Of a stretch of 64,000 nt of DNA, positions 50,685 to 63,053 are shown piece by piece. The notes under the pieces were generated by a model. It saw only the letters and a program-made list of their open reading frames with translations, was not told the origin of the DNA and made no database searches. The stretch is taken from positions 40,581,081 to 40,645,080 of the forward strand of contig OX485809.1 of the NCBI GenBank assembly GCA_950295325.1, in the 5' to 3' direction. Made by a program: the position numbers and the translations under genes. The DNA is from Polytrichum commune (taxonomy: Eukaryota > Streptophyta > Polytrichopsida > Polytrichales > Polytrichaceae). Each line of letters begins with the position of its first letter. Position 1 is the first letter of the stretch.

Positions 50685-51991
50685 TTTTAGAAGCAAAAAG
50701 AAAACTGATGTCAGTTGGTTGACATGAAGTTGGTCCGTTAGCCATCATCATAATATTTCCATGGGGTAATGCCTATCTTTGCAATAGGTGGACCCATGTG
50801 GAGAGAGAGAAAGTAGGGAGAGGGGGTGGTTATGGGGAAGGGGGATTGGTGTTTCACGATTTTCGAGTTTTAGTTTATCAAGCACAATGATGTGAGGCAT
50901 TTAATAGCATTGAGAGAAATAGTTTCCATGAGGTGGTGTATTTTATGTTTGGGAATGTCCAAGTCCAAAAGGTGTGTGGTGGAAGGTTTGTGTATGGTAC
51001 CTCTTATGTTGGCGGTAAGAGTCATGGGAGGAGGGTGTTCTAACCTAATTGTTGGAGATGGGGGATGAGAATATCATATTTTTTTTGTATGTTTACAAGT
51101 CATAGTTTCTACGGGCAATTTATTGTTGTAGTGTGTAAATTCAATGAAATGTACAATGAGATTTGGGGAAGGAGAGAAAGGTGGGTTGTCAGTGGGTGAT
51201 TTGCCTCTAATACATAGGATGTTCGGTCTAAGTCGCACTAAAACTTTGCAATGTGGGAGGAATGGAAGTAGCCAAGAGGGTAAAGTGATTTCCGATGGGT
51301 GGTTATTGTAAGTTCCGGCATGGATCAATGTGAAGTGCCGAATGAGAGGGTGTGAGAGAAAGGTGGCAACAATCACATGTAGTGCTTTATTATGTCTACT
51401 GGTGGGTTTGTTAATACAACATGATAGGAGGTGAAGGCAAATGTCGAAGGTTACAAGGTGGAAAGAGGGTTGGGTTAAAGAGTTGTTGATTTCGTTGATT
51501 GCCCATGTAGCAACCATATTGAAATTTAAGGACTTGAGTGATTTGGGCATCAATGATGGACTTAGCACACTAGAAAAGGTTAGACCAAGTTTGGTGAATA
51601 TATTCATTGTGTAACCATTTGGAAACATATGGGTAGGAGTTGGCCAAGGAGGAGATGGTGTGTCCACGGTGCCTGTTTTCTATATATGTTTTAATGTTAC
51701 AAATGGAACCACCATGTTGTGTGGAGGTGCGTACACTTGAGGGTCATGTGTACCATGTGTACCTCATAGGGAATGTGGTGTCCTTTGAGGTGGAAGGAGG
51801 GTAGATTGAGGGGAATGGGTCACGTATGGAGCCTCGTTTAACCAAATTGTCAGCTTCATTCTTTCCCATTATGCCAACATGCACTCTGACTCTTTGTATT
51901 GTGAATTTATGTTTAGTGTGTTGGATGTGAAACATGATGTTCTTAGAAAGTGAAAGCGGATTGTGTATGTAATAAAGGCTTATTTATTTCA
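50685..51991 (-). pseudogene. Second LINE copy: RNase H end to 3' tail, decayed
   Basis: Minus-strand frames align with the LINE at 23.9-26.0 kb in order. SLYYIHNPLSLSK is followed by RVRVHVGIMGKNEADNLVKR (end of RNase H, with N-E-AD kept), then NKALHVIVATFL…FTLIHAGTYNNHPSEITLPS, LVRLRPNILCIRGKS, FSPSPNLIVHFIEFTHYNN, and a final block TLTANIRGTIHK…NAIKCLT. Several frameshifts and stops are present and the zinc knuckle is lost. The 3' UTR keeps GGCTAACGG (inverted at 50735-50743), stems at 50772-50788 and 50708-50725, and a TTTTCTTTTTGCTTC tail. It is 5'-truncated within RNase H, as usual for dead-on-arrival LINE copies. Confidence 0.8.
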
Positions 51992-54900
51992 TTAGTTATA
52001 TGTTGTACATGTAGTGGAGACATTTATCACATTAAATTGAAAATCTTAATACAAATACATGAGTTTGTACTCTAACCTGCCATTAGTACGTATACATTTG
52101 TTTTTCTATATGAATTTCATGTATATAGGGGTTTAATTTAATAGCGACCCACATACGTCATTTAGATTTCCAATGAGAAGTCCAATGCCTAGGCACAACA
52201 AAACATTTTGAAAAAATTGGACATGACCATGATTAAGAAAACAAACTCATATTCACGTAAACAAAGATGTTGACATTTCATTTTTCCTTTTCGTTCAAAT
52301 TGGTCCTCACCATGTCACCCATTTGATGGGAAATGTAGGGTTTGAGTTCTTTTTTTCTTTTTTCTTTTTTTTCAATAGCATTTTCATGTCCTTCAAATTT
52401 GTTGCCCGACCATACCTCCGTTCACAAACGTACTATTTTCTCAGCAATAGTTACAAGTGGACGGTTCAAATGTTGTGAGATCACTTCATGTGCTCATACT
52501 CAAATCGGTGTAGTTTAGATTATCCCTCACGCACACCCATTAACCCTTGGATGATTGCAAAGTGAGCCATGAGGGTTAGGACCGATTTTGACAAAATTTT
52601 GGCTTAGGGATTTAGGGGTTAATTGGACACCCACGTATATGTAAGTGGTTTATGACAAGGGTTGTAGTGAAGAGAGGTCACCAAAAAGACCCAAATAGAC
52701 GCATGTTGTGATGAGATTATGTGCTCAATCTACATCTTAAATATGTCATGACATCCTTGTCCATGTACAACAAACTTGATGGTTGGAGCTTCACAATTTC
52801 TATGCAAATTCATCCATTGAAAAGGTGAAAATGTGGTGTTTCATTTTACAAGCTAAAAACCTCTACTTCATGGTGTTTGACTTTAGAGGTGGCATCGTGG
52901 ACCCGTGATTGGTGTAGTGAGACCCATTTCTTGGCCATTGGATTCCATAACATGCTTGAATGGTGTTAAAAGCTAACTCTACATACATTCTTGGTTGTTG
53001 GGATTGGCTCGGGAATTGCCTCATCACATTAGCAATTTCACATCGCAAAGATTGTCATTTTGGAAGTCTTAAATAGGAGTTGAGTTGGAATCAAAACTGC
53101 CATAAGTCCAAGTGAAGACTTCGTATTAAATTGTTTTGTCTCTTTAAAAGATCACACACACCCTTCCCATAGTGTTAAGAAATATCAAACTTAGAATGGA
53201 TGTGTAGATATTCTAAAAACATAGTCCAATCTCATAGTGACATGTGTGTTTCATATATAGTGTCCATTTTCAAACCACAAGTCTTACCATATACCACTCA
53301 AATCCCAGTGTCCAATAAGAACGAATGACCACACAAGGCCCACATACCTTGCTTACACGTTTATCTATGAGAGTTGAATTTCGTTAATTAAAAACACACA
53401 CACATTGACATGAGACCGTGTGTATTGTGAATAACTAAAGCATGAATCCGGTCATGCTTGGTGTGAGAATTTGAAGGCGAAGGCATGGACACCGCCCACG
53501 ATACCCAAGAAGACAAAATCAATCATGGGGAAGTGCTCAAAGGTAGGGAAAAAGTGGGAATTGACAATTTGTGGGAGCCACTTGGGCTAACTTTGACGTT
53601 CCTTATCCCTCACACTTGGCTCAAGTTGTGGCATTCTTGTACGACTTATTACGGCATATGGCCTTGTAAGTTGGGACTTAAGAAGTTATCGATTAACGTC
53701 CCCGGCTTGAAGTGAGATAAGTGGGTCTTAAACGAACACTTTTGATTCTGCATCCATTTCTCATAGGATAAGGAAACACGCGATTAGTGCAAGATGGTTA
53801 GCAAATCCACATCGTGGCTCGTATGAATGTCTTGTTTATATCTTGTCAACGTAAAGGTATTACCGAGTTGTTCGATGATCAAATAGGTCTCTTCTAATTC
53901 ATGTTGACTGTTGCATCTGGGATGGATAGTTAGTAAACTGAGAGCACATATTCAATCTCATTTCAACACGTATCTTTTTGGGTGTCCATTCTTAGATCCA
54001 CTCCCAACCATGCACCACTCAAATATAGTTGTGCGGATAAGAAGAGGCACTAAATTAGGCACATCTAACTTACCTCAAGCTGGCAAACTATTCAAAGTGG
54101 ACTTTATGTACTTGTTTAAGAGGCTACAGAACAATAGAGACATGAAACTAGTCTCTTGGACCTGAAGCCCTTGACTATCATAAGGAGTTAGTGTTTTTCT
54201 CTAAATACCCTTGAGACATTTGAGTTTGAGTCTATTTGAGAAGCACACAACTAGTGAGAGGAGGATTTCTTTTTGAAACAAGCCATGCGCATATATGTGG
54301 CAAAGAAAATGAGAAGATTCTTAGTTATATAAAATATAACATGTTGGCATCTCAACATAACACAATTCAAGTATGTTGAGCCATCATGTGGGACCATGGA
54401 CCTACAAAGGAAAATTCGCACATCTACATCCTCTTCTATCATAGTTCTCAAGTTGAATGACTACTCACTTGAGGAAGAGGGAGCCTCTAGTTGGTGCCGG
54501 TAGGTAAAAAGGCAACATGTAAAAGAAACTCAAAGAAACCCATGAATACTTAGATTCCCCTAAATCCTCCCTAATTCATCACGCTTTACAACTAACTCTC
54601 TTGTATAAATTTTTTCAAAGTCTAATTATCTATTTATAGAATTGTGCATTTTCTTTACGCCCTTGGCTGGACACATGAAATAAAATCGATTTTAGAGTCC
54701 AAGAAGTCAAACAAAAAAGTTGATCAAAGTGGGGTGAAATTGCCAATTCCTTGGAGCAACGGAGTGCAGTGGCCATTGTGAGATATCAGCTAATCTCAAC
54801 TTGACTCAATGGCGATGAACGGGTCACGGTGTTAGCCAAATATTATATAATGCGTTTGTTAATTTGATTGACTTTAATACATAAACTTTTTGGTATCCTA

Positions 54901-55360
54901 GATCCTAGAAACAATTATTGTTAGTTTAGCTATACTACTATGAATTGGATGTAACTATGGGAGGATTGGGTTTATCAAACTTCATGCAGCTGCATAGCTG
55001 CATAGCTACATAGCCGCACAATGTGACAACCGCATTACATTTTTTAACAGAAAATAATCAAGCAAACCTTCCCGAGGTTTAGGAACCGTCCATGGTGACA
55101 TTTCAACTATGTCAAAGATAATAGGAGTATTTTCTTTTGATAAACAATAAAGGAATGCCCAAAAGCGGACAAACATGCAAACACTTTTGTATAGACAATT
55201 ACGTCTATAATCTCATATGTCACTAATTTGATTGGCCCAAGCATCGGTGGCCCCGAACATACATAAATCTTATTGAAACTTGAACATGAGTCTTCACCCA
55301 ATTTCTTTTTCACCCACATTAAGCCCAATTATTACCATAGAAAAGGACCAAGCTAATCAG
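51992..55360. other. Intergenic, no gene seen
   Basis: AT-rich DNA without a recognisable gene. It includes a T/C-rich tract near 52348-52372, a copy of the dispersed repeat at 53940-54085, and a short GCTGCATAGCTGCATAGCTACATAGCCGC repeat patch near 54986-55016. Confidence 0.5.
53940..54085 (+). repeat. Dispersed repeat copy (also 35.9 and 61.9 kb)
   Basis: Words CAATCTCATTTCAACACGTATC, GGGTGTCCATTCTTAGATCC, ACCATGCACCACTCAAATATAG and CACATCTAACTT recur at about 61870-62010 on the plus strand and, as TGTCCGTTCTTAGATCC-CACC and CACGCCACTCAGATATAG, inverted at 36010-35900. The family is unknown; the ends are not defined. Confidence 0.6.
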
Positions 55361-55617
55361 GGCTCGGGGAGAACCGGCGGTTAGTTACATATGAACCGGT
55401 GGTTGAGTTTGAGAAATAACCACCGGTTGAAGTTGGAGACTTTAGGAGAATTACCGATCATTTTAGAGGAATCTATGTATGGAATATACCTCAAATGAAT
55501 GAAAGAAAAACCGGAAGATGTTAACATGTAACCAGTTGGATGTAGAGTCACTAGGATCTTGACCAATTATGCCCAAACACTTCCCGGGCACTGAAACTAA
55601 TACTTATCGGAATCCGC
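55361..55617 (+). repeat. Direct repeat, copy 1 (AACCGG-rich)
   Basis: Shares AGAACCGGC-GTTGAGTTTGA, ACCGGTTGAAGTTG, ATCATTTTAGAGGAATCTA, GGAATATACCTCAAAT, ACATGTAAC and ATTATGCCCAAA with 56181-56402. It holds a perfect 11-bp inverted repeat AACCGGTGGTT/AACCACCGGTT near 55394-55431. Confidence 0.75.
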
Positions 55618-55620
55618 TAA

Positions 55621-56142
55621 TGTCCCCTTCCCACCTGACTTTAGCTAAGACCCAAAGTATTTCCTATAAACCGGGTATAGCTCCCTCGGTTATAGCGGAG
55701 GCATCCGGCTATCCCAATGCACCTACAAGAACTTGCTCCAGAGATTTTCAAGTAGGTTTTAGTTAAGTAGCTTTCACACATGTTCATTGTTTTGTCTACC
55801 AAGCAATGACATGTTGGGTAGTTTTTGTCCCATCCCCAAATGTCTTACTACTCACCTATCTTACCATCGGTTTTTGTTAATGGAGCTCCTCGTGCCCTCA
55901 TAGCTAAGACTAAAAAGCAACCAATCACAAGGGCGGGAGGCGACACTTTTAAAGCTCCTATATTCTTGCCTCATGTTTAGGTACAGATGGGAGGGTCAGT
56001 GCTTGAGACTTAAAACCTCCACTTTTAAGCCATGCCACATCATTTGCCAACTAAGCTCGGCACTAGATAATGTCGATGGTGTGAAGGCTAGGTTGTTAGA
56101 ACCAACTTTTAGTCTTAGCTAAAGTCAGGTGGGAAGGGGACA
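55621..56142. mobile_element. 522-bp element with perfect ~31-bp TIRs, TAA duplication
   Basis: TGTCCCCTTCCCACCTGACT and following bases at the left (55621-55651) recur exactly inverted at 56112-56142. TAA flanks both ends (55618-55620, 56143-56145), as for PIF/Harbinger. The inside has no protein frame. Its TIR is unrelated to those of the other TAA elements. The identical arms suggest it is the youngest insertion seen here. Confidence 0.88.
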
Positions 56143-56180
56143 TAAGTATAATGTTTCTAGGTGTAATAATGCTACACCAG

Positions 56181-56402
56181 TCGATGAACGGGAAGAACCG
56201 GCAGTTGAGTTTGAAAAATAATAACCGGTTGAAGTTGAAGACTTCAAGAAAATTATTGATCATTTTAGAGGAATCTAAATGGGAATATACCTCAAATTTG
56301 TAAAGTAAAACTAAATGACCACAACATGTAACAGGTGGGAGTTGGAAACACTAGGGTTTTGATGGATTATGCCCAAAAATCTCCCCGGACATTGACACCG
56401 GT
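56181..56402 (+). repeat. Direct repeat, copy 2 (AACCGG-rich)
   Basis: Diverged second copy of 55361-55617 in the same orientation. The 522-bp element sits between the two, next to the end of copy 1. Confidence 0.7.
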
Positions 56403-59400
56403 CATGTGACCCCCTCCTTGTGTTTGGACGTAAGCATTACTTTTGGTAGCACGGCCACGCTTACTTATTGCCGTATCCCACCTAAAAGCAACTTCTCTAA
56501 CTTACTTGCATGCAAAAAAGATACTTTCAATACAAGATCCCACACTTGTGTGCCATGCCTCGAGCATACTTGTTCTTGGGCCACCGCAAACTTAATATGT
56601 TTTCCAAGTTCTCCGTCACCCATGATTCCCGAAGTCAAGTTCGAAAGCCATAAAAGTTGCGGGGGAGCTCGTTGAATGGGCTTTGAATGAATGTGAAATC
56701 TTCATACAATATCTCAAATTGAACTCCACTCACAATGAAAAAAATGTATGAACTTGTTGTAATGTGAGCCGAATCCAAAGTGTTTCTATAATTGAACAAA
56801 TTGGTGCACAATTATAATTCACTATCAAAATCCCCATATCCATGTGAACTTGGGTAGGAGGTGGTGAATGAATATCACATATCAATATATAACATATATA
56901 TATTTTGGATTTTTTTGGATTTTTTTTCCCTCCCTTCTCAAACGATCAAGATCCATGGCAACACTCCCAAACATGCAGTTATCACTATATTCGTTAATTT
57001 GAGACTTCTCTTGTCTCAAATTAATATATGGACCACAACAACATGGTCTAATGTTTGGGTCGTCCTACCTAAACCATCTTGATATGAGTTCTTAATTGGG
57101 TTCTTGATATGAACACCCGCTTCAAAGTATTTGCATCTTACAACATTCTCCAATATCTGTGTGATTTTATCCATGTTCTTATATTTGTAAATGTCTCAAA
57201 ATGCCGAAAAAGTCCCAAATTAACAAATATAGTGATAGTTCTATTCAATTTGTGATAAGTATGTGGTGCACATGTGGGCCTTACGTGATCACTCTTCTGG
57301 ATTAAAGCACTTTTTTTTTGAGGGGTTTATGGGAAGGCTTCTAGTGATGAATGAACACCAAAATGACGTGTGTTATAATGAAATTGGATTATTTGCACCA
57401 AAAACTTTATCATTCTATGTTTAGTTGTGAACATAGTGGAGTTATCCGCAAAATATCTCAAGGAGGGACCTAACTCATACTCCCATCTCTCTTTGAAAAA
57501 CATTTTATCGATGTATATATATCATTATCTCATCTTGTGTCAAACCCTACATTTGAGAGTTGGGTGAAACTCCTCGGACAACCTCTTTCAATCTCAAAAA
57601 AATTTAAAGAAATTTAAAATCTCAAATAGGATATGTCCATGCCAATCCACAACCCTAACTCCTAGATTTGCCTATGCAAGGCTACATTGGCCCACCAATC
57701 TTGATATGACAAACTAAAGAAATGGCTATCTATAACATGGCCCCACTCGTTTAGCATGTTGCATGCATGTTCTAGTGAAGAAACTTGGATGACTTTATCG
57801 TTTAACTCTCATCTCACCTTTTAGCCAACTCACCCCGGAGTATGATCAGGGTTTGAGTTCAAGACTTTATAGATAACTCTACTTATTGGGAGGGCCTATA
57901 TAGTCTTTTGAAGTTAAGGAGAATCTTCACTTTTGACCTCTTGTAGCTTTTGTTTAAACTTTACTTTAACCTCTACTTTAATTCTAAAATTTGAAACGTC
58001 AATCTTAATGATCTGCAGTTACTAATTGGATGAGACAATTCCAAAACTAAGCCAATGGCTAAAAATCTATGTGGAGTTTGCAAGTGACCACAATGTGTGA
58101 TTGAAGTATGGGCCACACTAGGAGCACGCCCGACACATAAGGTAACTCAATTTGATTCCTAGTGGTCACATTCCCATCACATTGTTTGCATCACTTTCAT
58201 TGGGATTTTTTTTGGTACCACCCAAGGCAATATTTATAAATGAAAGTCTAACAACTGCCCAACCTCACATTTCTTCAATTTACAAAAACTAATAGTGTGG
58301 TCTAGGAGGGATGAAGGCACAACTCTACATCCACTACACTATCTAAAATACATGGTCCTTAGATGGGGCCAAGGATATGTGGCATCCATGTAGCACCGTG
58401 TGAGTTGAAGGTAAAAACATTGGGAATCCCTTACAACTGGAGACCTTTCACTATAAAGGTGATATTAAAATTAGCTTTAGGGACCCTGGATTAATCAAGC
58501 GAGTTTCACCTGACCGATATGAATCAACCACACACCTATAAATATTTGTTATTTTATTTGACCCTTAACATGGTGCCTAAGTCCTAAGCCCTGGGAGGAG
58601 CAATAACTTCAGATAGATATTTTTTGTGCACGTGCACATGTCCAAGTCTAGCTTCAAATACATACATACATATATACATACATATTATTATTTGAAATTG
58701 AGTGATATCATCTATGAACATCTATGAGCAAAGCTTTCCCAACATTGACATAAGATATTCATCTCGGCTACACACACAACAAGGTCAATTGCATATCACT
58801 CATGTAGATTCGTCAATCATATGAACAATGGAATGCGTTCGTGAACCACGTTGAAGGCGTCAAGTAGTTGAGGGAGACCGTTATGATTCACATTATGATG
58901 GAAGTCTCAATCCATGAATTATTGCCATTGTGATTTTTATATAATAGATCTAGAACCATGGGTGTCCTATGTATCAAGTTTGAGTAAAACTGAACAAATT
59001 TCAAAAATTTGAGCTTTCTATTTGACCCTTGAATATGTCAATACGCTTGTGTTATATGTGATTTAATGGGAGATATGTAACCCTCAATTATTATTTGAGT
59101 GTTTTGATGCCTAATATGAATTGCATAAACATGAAATCCCTCTTGAGAAGAGAGTGGATTTTCTCTATCTTGTAATATGGCGAAGGACCATAGCCTAATT
59201 GAAATCTTTGGGGTGTGAACCCTTGTTGTCTTGTGAGATTATCTTCTCCGAGTGGTAGTTAAGTGACAAAACATCTTGGTGTTTTGTGTGACCAATTGTC
59301 TTGACTTAGAAAGAGAGGGAAAGGGAGTAAATAAATCATATTTAGGAATACGGTTATGGTATAAATGTACCTACATGGTGTGAAGCCCTTGAATGAACAA

Positions 59401-61869
59401 AGAGAAGTTGATGGTTAATATTTGAGTTTTGATGAATGATCTTGTATGAATCATGGGCCATCTGCTTGTTTCCCAAAGTGAATAGCTTATGTTGTCAAAA
59501 CGGTTAGTGCATGAGCTTGAAGTAGAATTCTCAGGTGTAAAGCACGTTATTTAATAGGAGTAATTACTGAAGTGTGACTTGTGTGCGGCATAAATAAATA
59601 AAATAAAAGTAACGCCAGAGTTTGGATACACCAACGTGAATGGGAGCCTGTTCCTCTATGCCATGTTCATGTTTGATCAAGCGTCACCGTAAGGGTACTT
59701 CCATTAGTTTTTAGAAAAATCGTTACCCCTAATCTCTAGGGGGATATATGGGGGGTTGTTTGTTGTTTAGCTTCATTTTGTTTAATATCAAGTATGTAAG
59801 GTATTCAATGACGAGGCAAAGAACCGGATGCATAGTCTAACCATTGACAATTGAAGAGGTGAGATTTTGGTACCAGTTACGTACAGTGTGACAACAATTG
59901 GTGAGCAAAAATGTGTGGAAGACATTGTTGTTGGCCAACCAATCAGGAGGACTCATGGCCGATAAGAGTTGACTATTGCCGCTTTCACATTACGAATGAA
60001 TGAATGAAAAAAATGAATTAAAGAAAATGAATTTGAAGTTGCTCAATGAATTAAGAAAATAATTGAAATCAAGTGGAAACCTAAGAGAAGATCAATTGTC
60101 ACAAAGAGCAAGTAATAAGATTTTAAGAATTGGTTCATGAATCACACTTGGACCAATTAATGAATTGGATTATTAAGGGGACTATTTCATACCATTGTCC
60201 AAGGCCATAGTTTGGATTATTGCCCCAACTACATATTATTTAATTATTTTAGGATCGCTTGTGAATTGTGATCAAAATCATCTAAAAGTCAAGGAACGAA
60301 CATTGTTTTGGAACCTACCTAACTTGTTGTAGACAAAAGTTATGGAATCTTACGGATGGATGTCCTTTAGTTGGTCCTGGTAAGGACAATGGCCGGATGG
60401 ATTTATTAAATAAAAGATAAGATTAATTAATTTAGTAACTGGCAGGGTTTTCACTACAATATTTCATGATCCATTCAATTATCACTTAATTAAAGTAGGA
60501 TTGTGGTTCATATTGGGGCGCCCTTGGCCCTAATTATATGACGATACTTGCACTCAAAAGACAATTGATGAGATAAGACTCCTTGCATTGAAAAATACGA
60601 TATAGCGAGTCGTTACTACTAGATTATGGTTGGCTATAAGGGAAAGACTGTACAATTGTATATATTGTATTGAATGACCCTTGTAATCTACCTTTTAATT
60701 TCACATTACCCCATAAAATTCATCTATAACCAATCCAATACAAGTATTCGTACCCGATTCTTACGTAAAACTCATTGTGACTTATCAATAAACCTAATAG
60801 TGACACCTAGAACCCCAAACTGACACTTATTCAACCTTCCTTGTGTGATTTGTTCAATTGAACCCAAAATAAAACCTATCTACACTAATAAAGGGTATAA
60901 CATATTGAACGGTAAGTTATTACAAAACAACAACAACTATGTCACTTTGATATCAATGTCTAACCAATGAAAATTAAATTTTAATGGGTTATAAAGCATA
61001 TTAAGCAATGACTATGGGGCATTTGTCGCAAACACAACAATCAATATCAATAAATGAAGTTAATTTGAAACTTGTAAAAAATGATCACCATAGGGACAAC
61101 TAACCCTATTTACATGTTACTCGACCATGGTCCAGTTGTAATTTCTCTTGTTTAATGTTATTTCCTACCCTATATCAAGGGGACTCTTGAACATGATAGG
61201 GTCAACGAACTCAAATTCATGTCGGTGTTTATTGATGTTTGACTTTTTCTTCTTCTTTTTTCTTGATCACCCCAATTTTGATGAATGACATCATTATTAA
61301 TATCATCATGGATTAGAGATTAAAATATTCATAAAGTTGTGTGGACCGGTGCTACCTATATTGCAATGATCGTGATCGAAGATTCCCAACCTTTTGGCTC
61401 GCTTTGCATTCGATGAGAATGTATGTCACAACTAGATGTAACTTGTAGTATCAAACTTCTCCTTAGAATAGAGCCCCATGTGGTCCACCTATGACTCATA
61501 GTACGTGGTCCGGAGGAACATCATTCCAATCGAGGTTTGACTAATAGGGAATGTGTCAAAGGAGGAGGCATGGGGCTCACCCTTGACACCGGCATGGATG
61601 ACAACGGAACCAAGTTGGACATAAGGTATGTGGGTGTTCTTTGGGTTGTCGTTTTTCGTGTTCTCCAACTTCTAGCGATTAAATTTACACAACAAAACTC
61701 GTGTTGCATCAACGAATTTACAATGAAACATTTGCAAAAACTGGATTGAAAATCGGACTTCCCTTGATTTAGGTATGGTTATTAGAAGTGCATGTTTGCT
61801 GATTTCTTAACTGGATACATAAGTTCTCCCAACTGTGCTCACTATTGAGTGTAAAGTAGTTACTGATAT
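56403..61869. other. Long intergenic stretch, no gene seen
   Basis: 5.5 kb of AT-rich DNA with almost no frames and no recognised gene. It includes an ATACATACATA tract near 58660-58686 and the dispersed repeat piece near 57330-57450. Confidence 0.5.
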
Positions 61870-62497
61870 TTGAAGGCGTTGTCCAATCTCTTTTAAACAC
61901 GTGTCTTCATAATGTTTACTTTGTGATCCTCACTGAACCACATACCAATCAAATCTAGAGATCCGATTAAGAAAATGAGCCACTTAAGACCCATCTAACT
62001 TCCTACAAATACATCCTCACCGGGCTCTCTACTAACTATAGGCCAAGCATCTTAAAATTTACCGCTTATGAGGTTACAAGCAATTTACTTTTGAGGGTAT
62101 GATATTGAACGCCAACTTCCATGTCGACATTCTTTTCACATTATGTGCTTTCAATTATCTCTTGGTTACCATTTTAGGCAATTTTGACATGTAGAAAAAA
62201 ATATCACTAGCATTGTTGGAAGATGATGTCTAGTGTAAATTTCTAAGGTTGCAAAACATTTTTCCTCGAAGTGAATTCACTGTATCAAAGGACAACTACC
62301 ATAGTCCTGGTTGGTTTCAACATTCATTAGAAAACTTTAAGATTAGTTGAAGTTTATGAGAGTATTTTTTTTGGTCAAAGAAATGAAAAAAATGATAGGA
62401 CACTCAATTTACTGCAATGGAATCTTAATAATAAACAAATTATTTGACGAAAGATTTGTAGAACCGTACTAGGACTACGGTTTCAGGTTGTAGTTAA
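61870..62497. other. Dispersed repeat copy and intergenic DNA
   Basis: 61870-62010 is a copy of the repeat at 53.95 kb. The remainder, up to the MITE at 62498, shows nothing recognisable. Confidence 0.5.
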
Positions 62498-62878
62498 CTA
62501 CACTAGAGTTGCTATTTAATGTCACCAATTTTGATTTGTCTTGCTCAATACTAATTGTAAACTGTGGTATAGTTTCACCAACACTAAATGTTAACCCCAC
62601 ATTATTTGTCATTCCATGTAAAGTTTTAGGGGGGATGATAGATTTACAGTGTTGTAATAACTGTCACTTACAGAGTGGTTTTCCATCCAAATTTCAATCA
62701 TCCATGACAATATTCCATCACAAGTTGCTGACAAGAGAAGGTGGGGTTTAGGCCAATGGATGAACTCATCCATCATCCATGATAGTATTCGTTCACTTAT
62801 TCATAAGAAGTATCATTTGAAAAAGTTACCATAGTGACACTTGATACCACATGACACTAAATATCATATTTAGTGCAG
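62498..62878 (-). mobile_element. M-family MITE, copy M5 (near complete)
   Basis: CTACACTAGAGTTGCTATTTAATGTCA at the left pairs with TGACACTAAATATCATATTTAGTGCAG at the right. The inside matches M4 throughout (TTGTCTTGCTCAATACTAATTG, CCATCACAAGTTGCTGACAAG, GGCCAATGGATGAACTCATCC). Length is 381 bp, the same as M4. Confidence 0.87.
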
Positions 62879-62950
62879 TTCAAGAAGTAAATATAAGACT
62901 TATGCGTGAATCTTAGATATCATGAAACTATATACATGTGGTTCTATTAG

Positions 62951-63044
62951 GGCTGGGGCGAACCAATCCGTACACTGGTTCCTTGGAGGCAAGGGTTTGG
63001 GCATCCAAGAAGGAGCGAGTGTATGGGTTGGTTCGCCCAAATCA
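62951..63044. mobile_element. 94-bp foldback mini-element with 9-bp target duplication
   Basis: Flanked on both sides by TTCTATTAG (62942-62950 and 63045-63053). The ends GGGGCGAACCAATCCGTACAC and, inverted, TGGGCGAACCAACCCATACAC pair, and pairing continues into CCTTGGA/TCCTTCTTGGA, so most of the element folds on itself. An 8-9-bp duplication fits hAT or Mutator-type mobilisation. It has no coding capacity. Confidence 0.75.
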
Positions 63045-63053
63045 TTCTATTAG

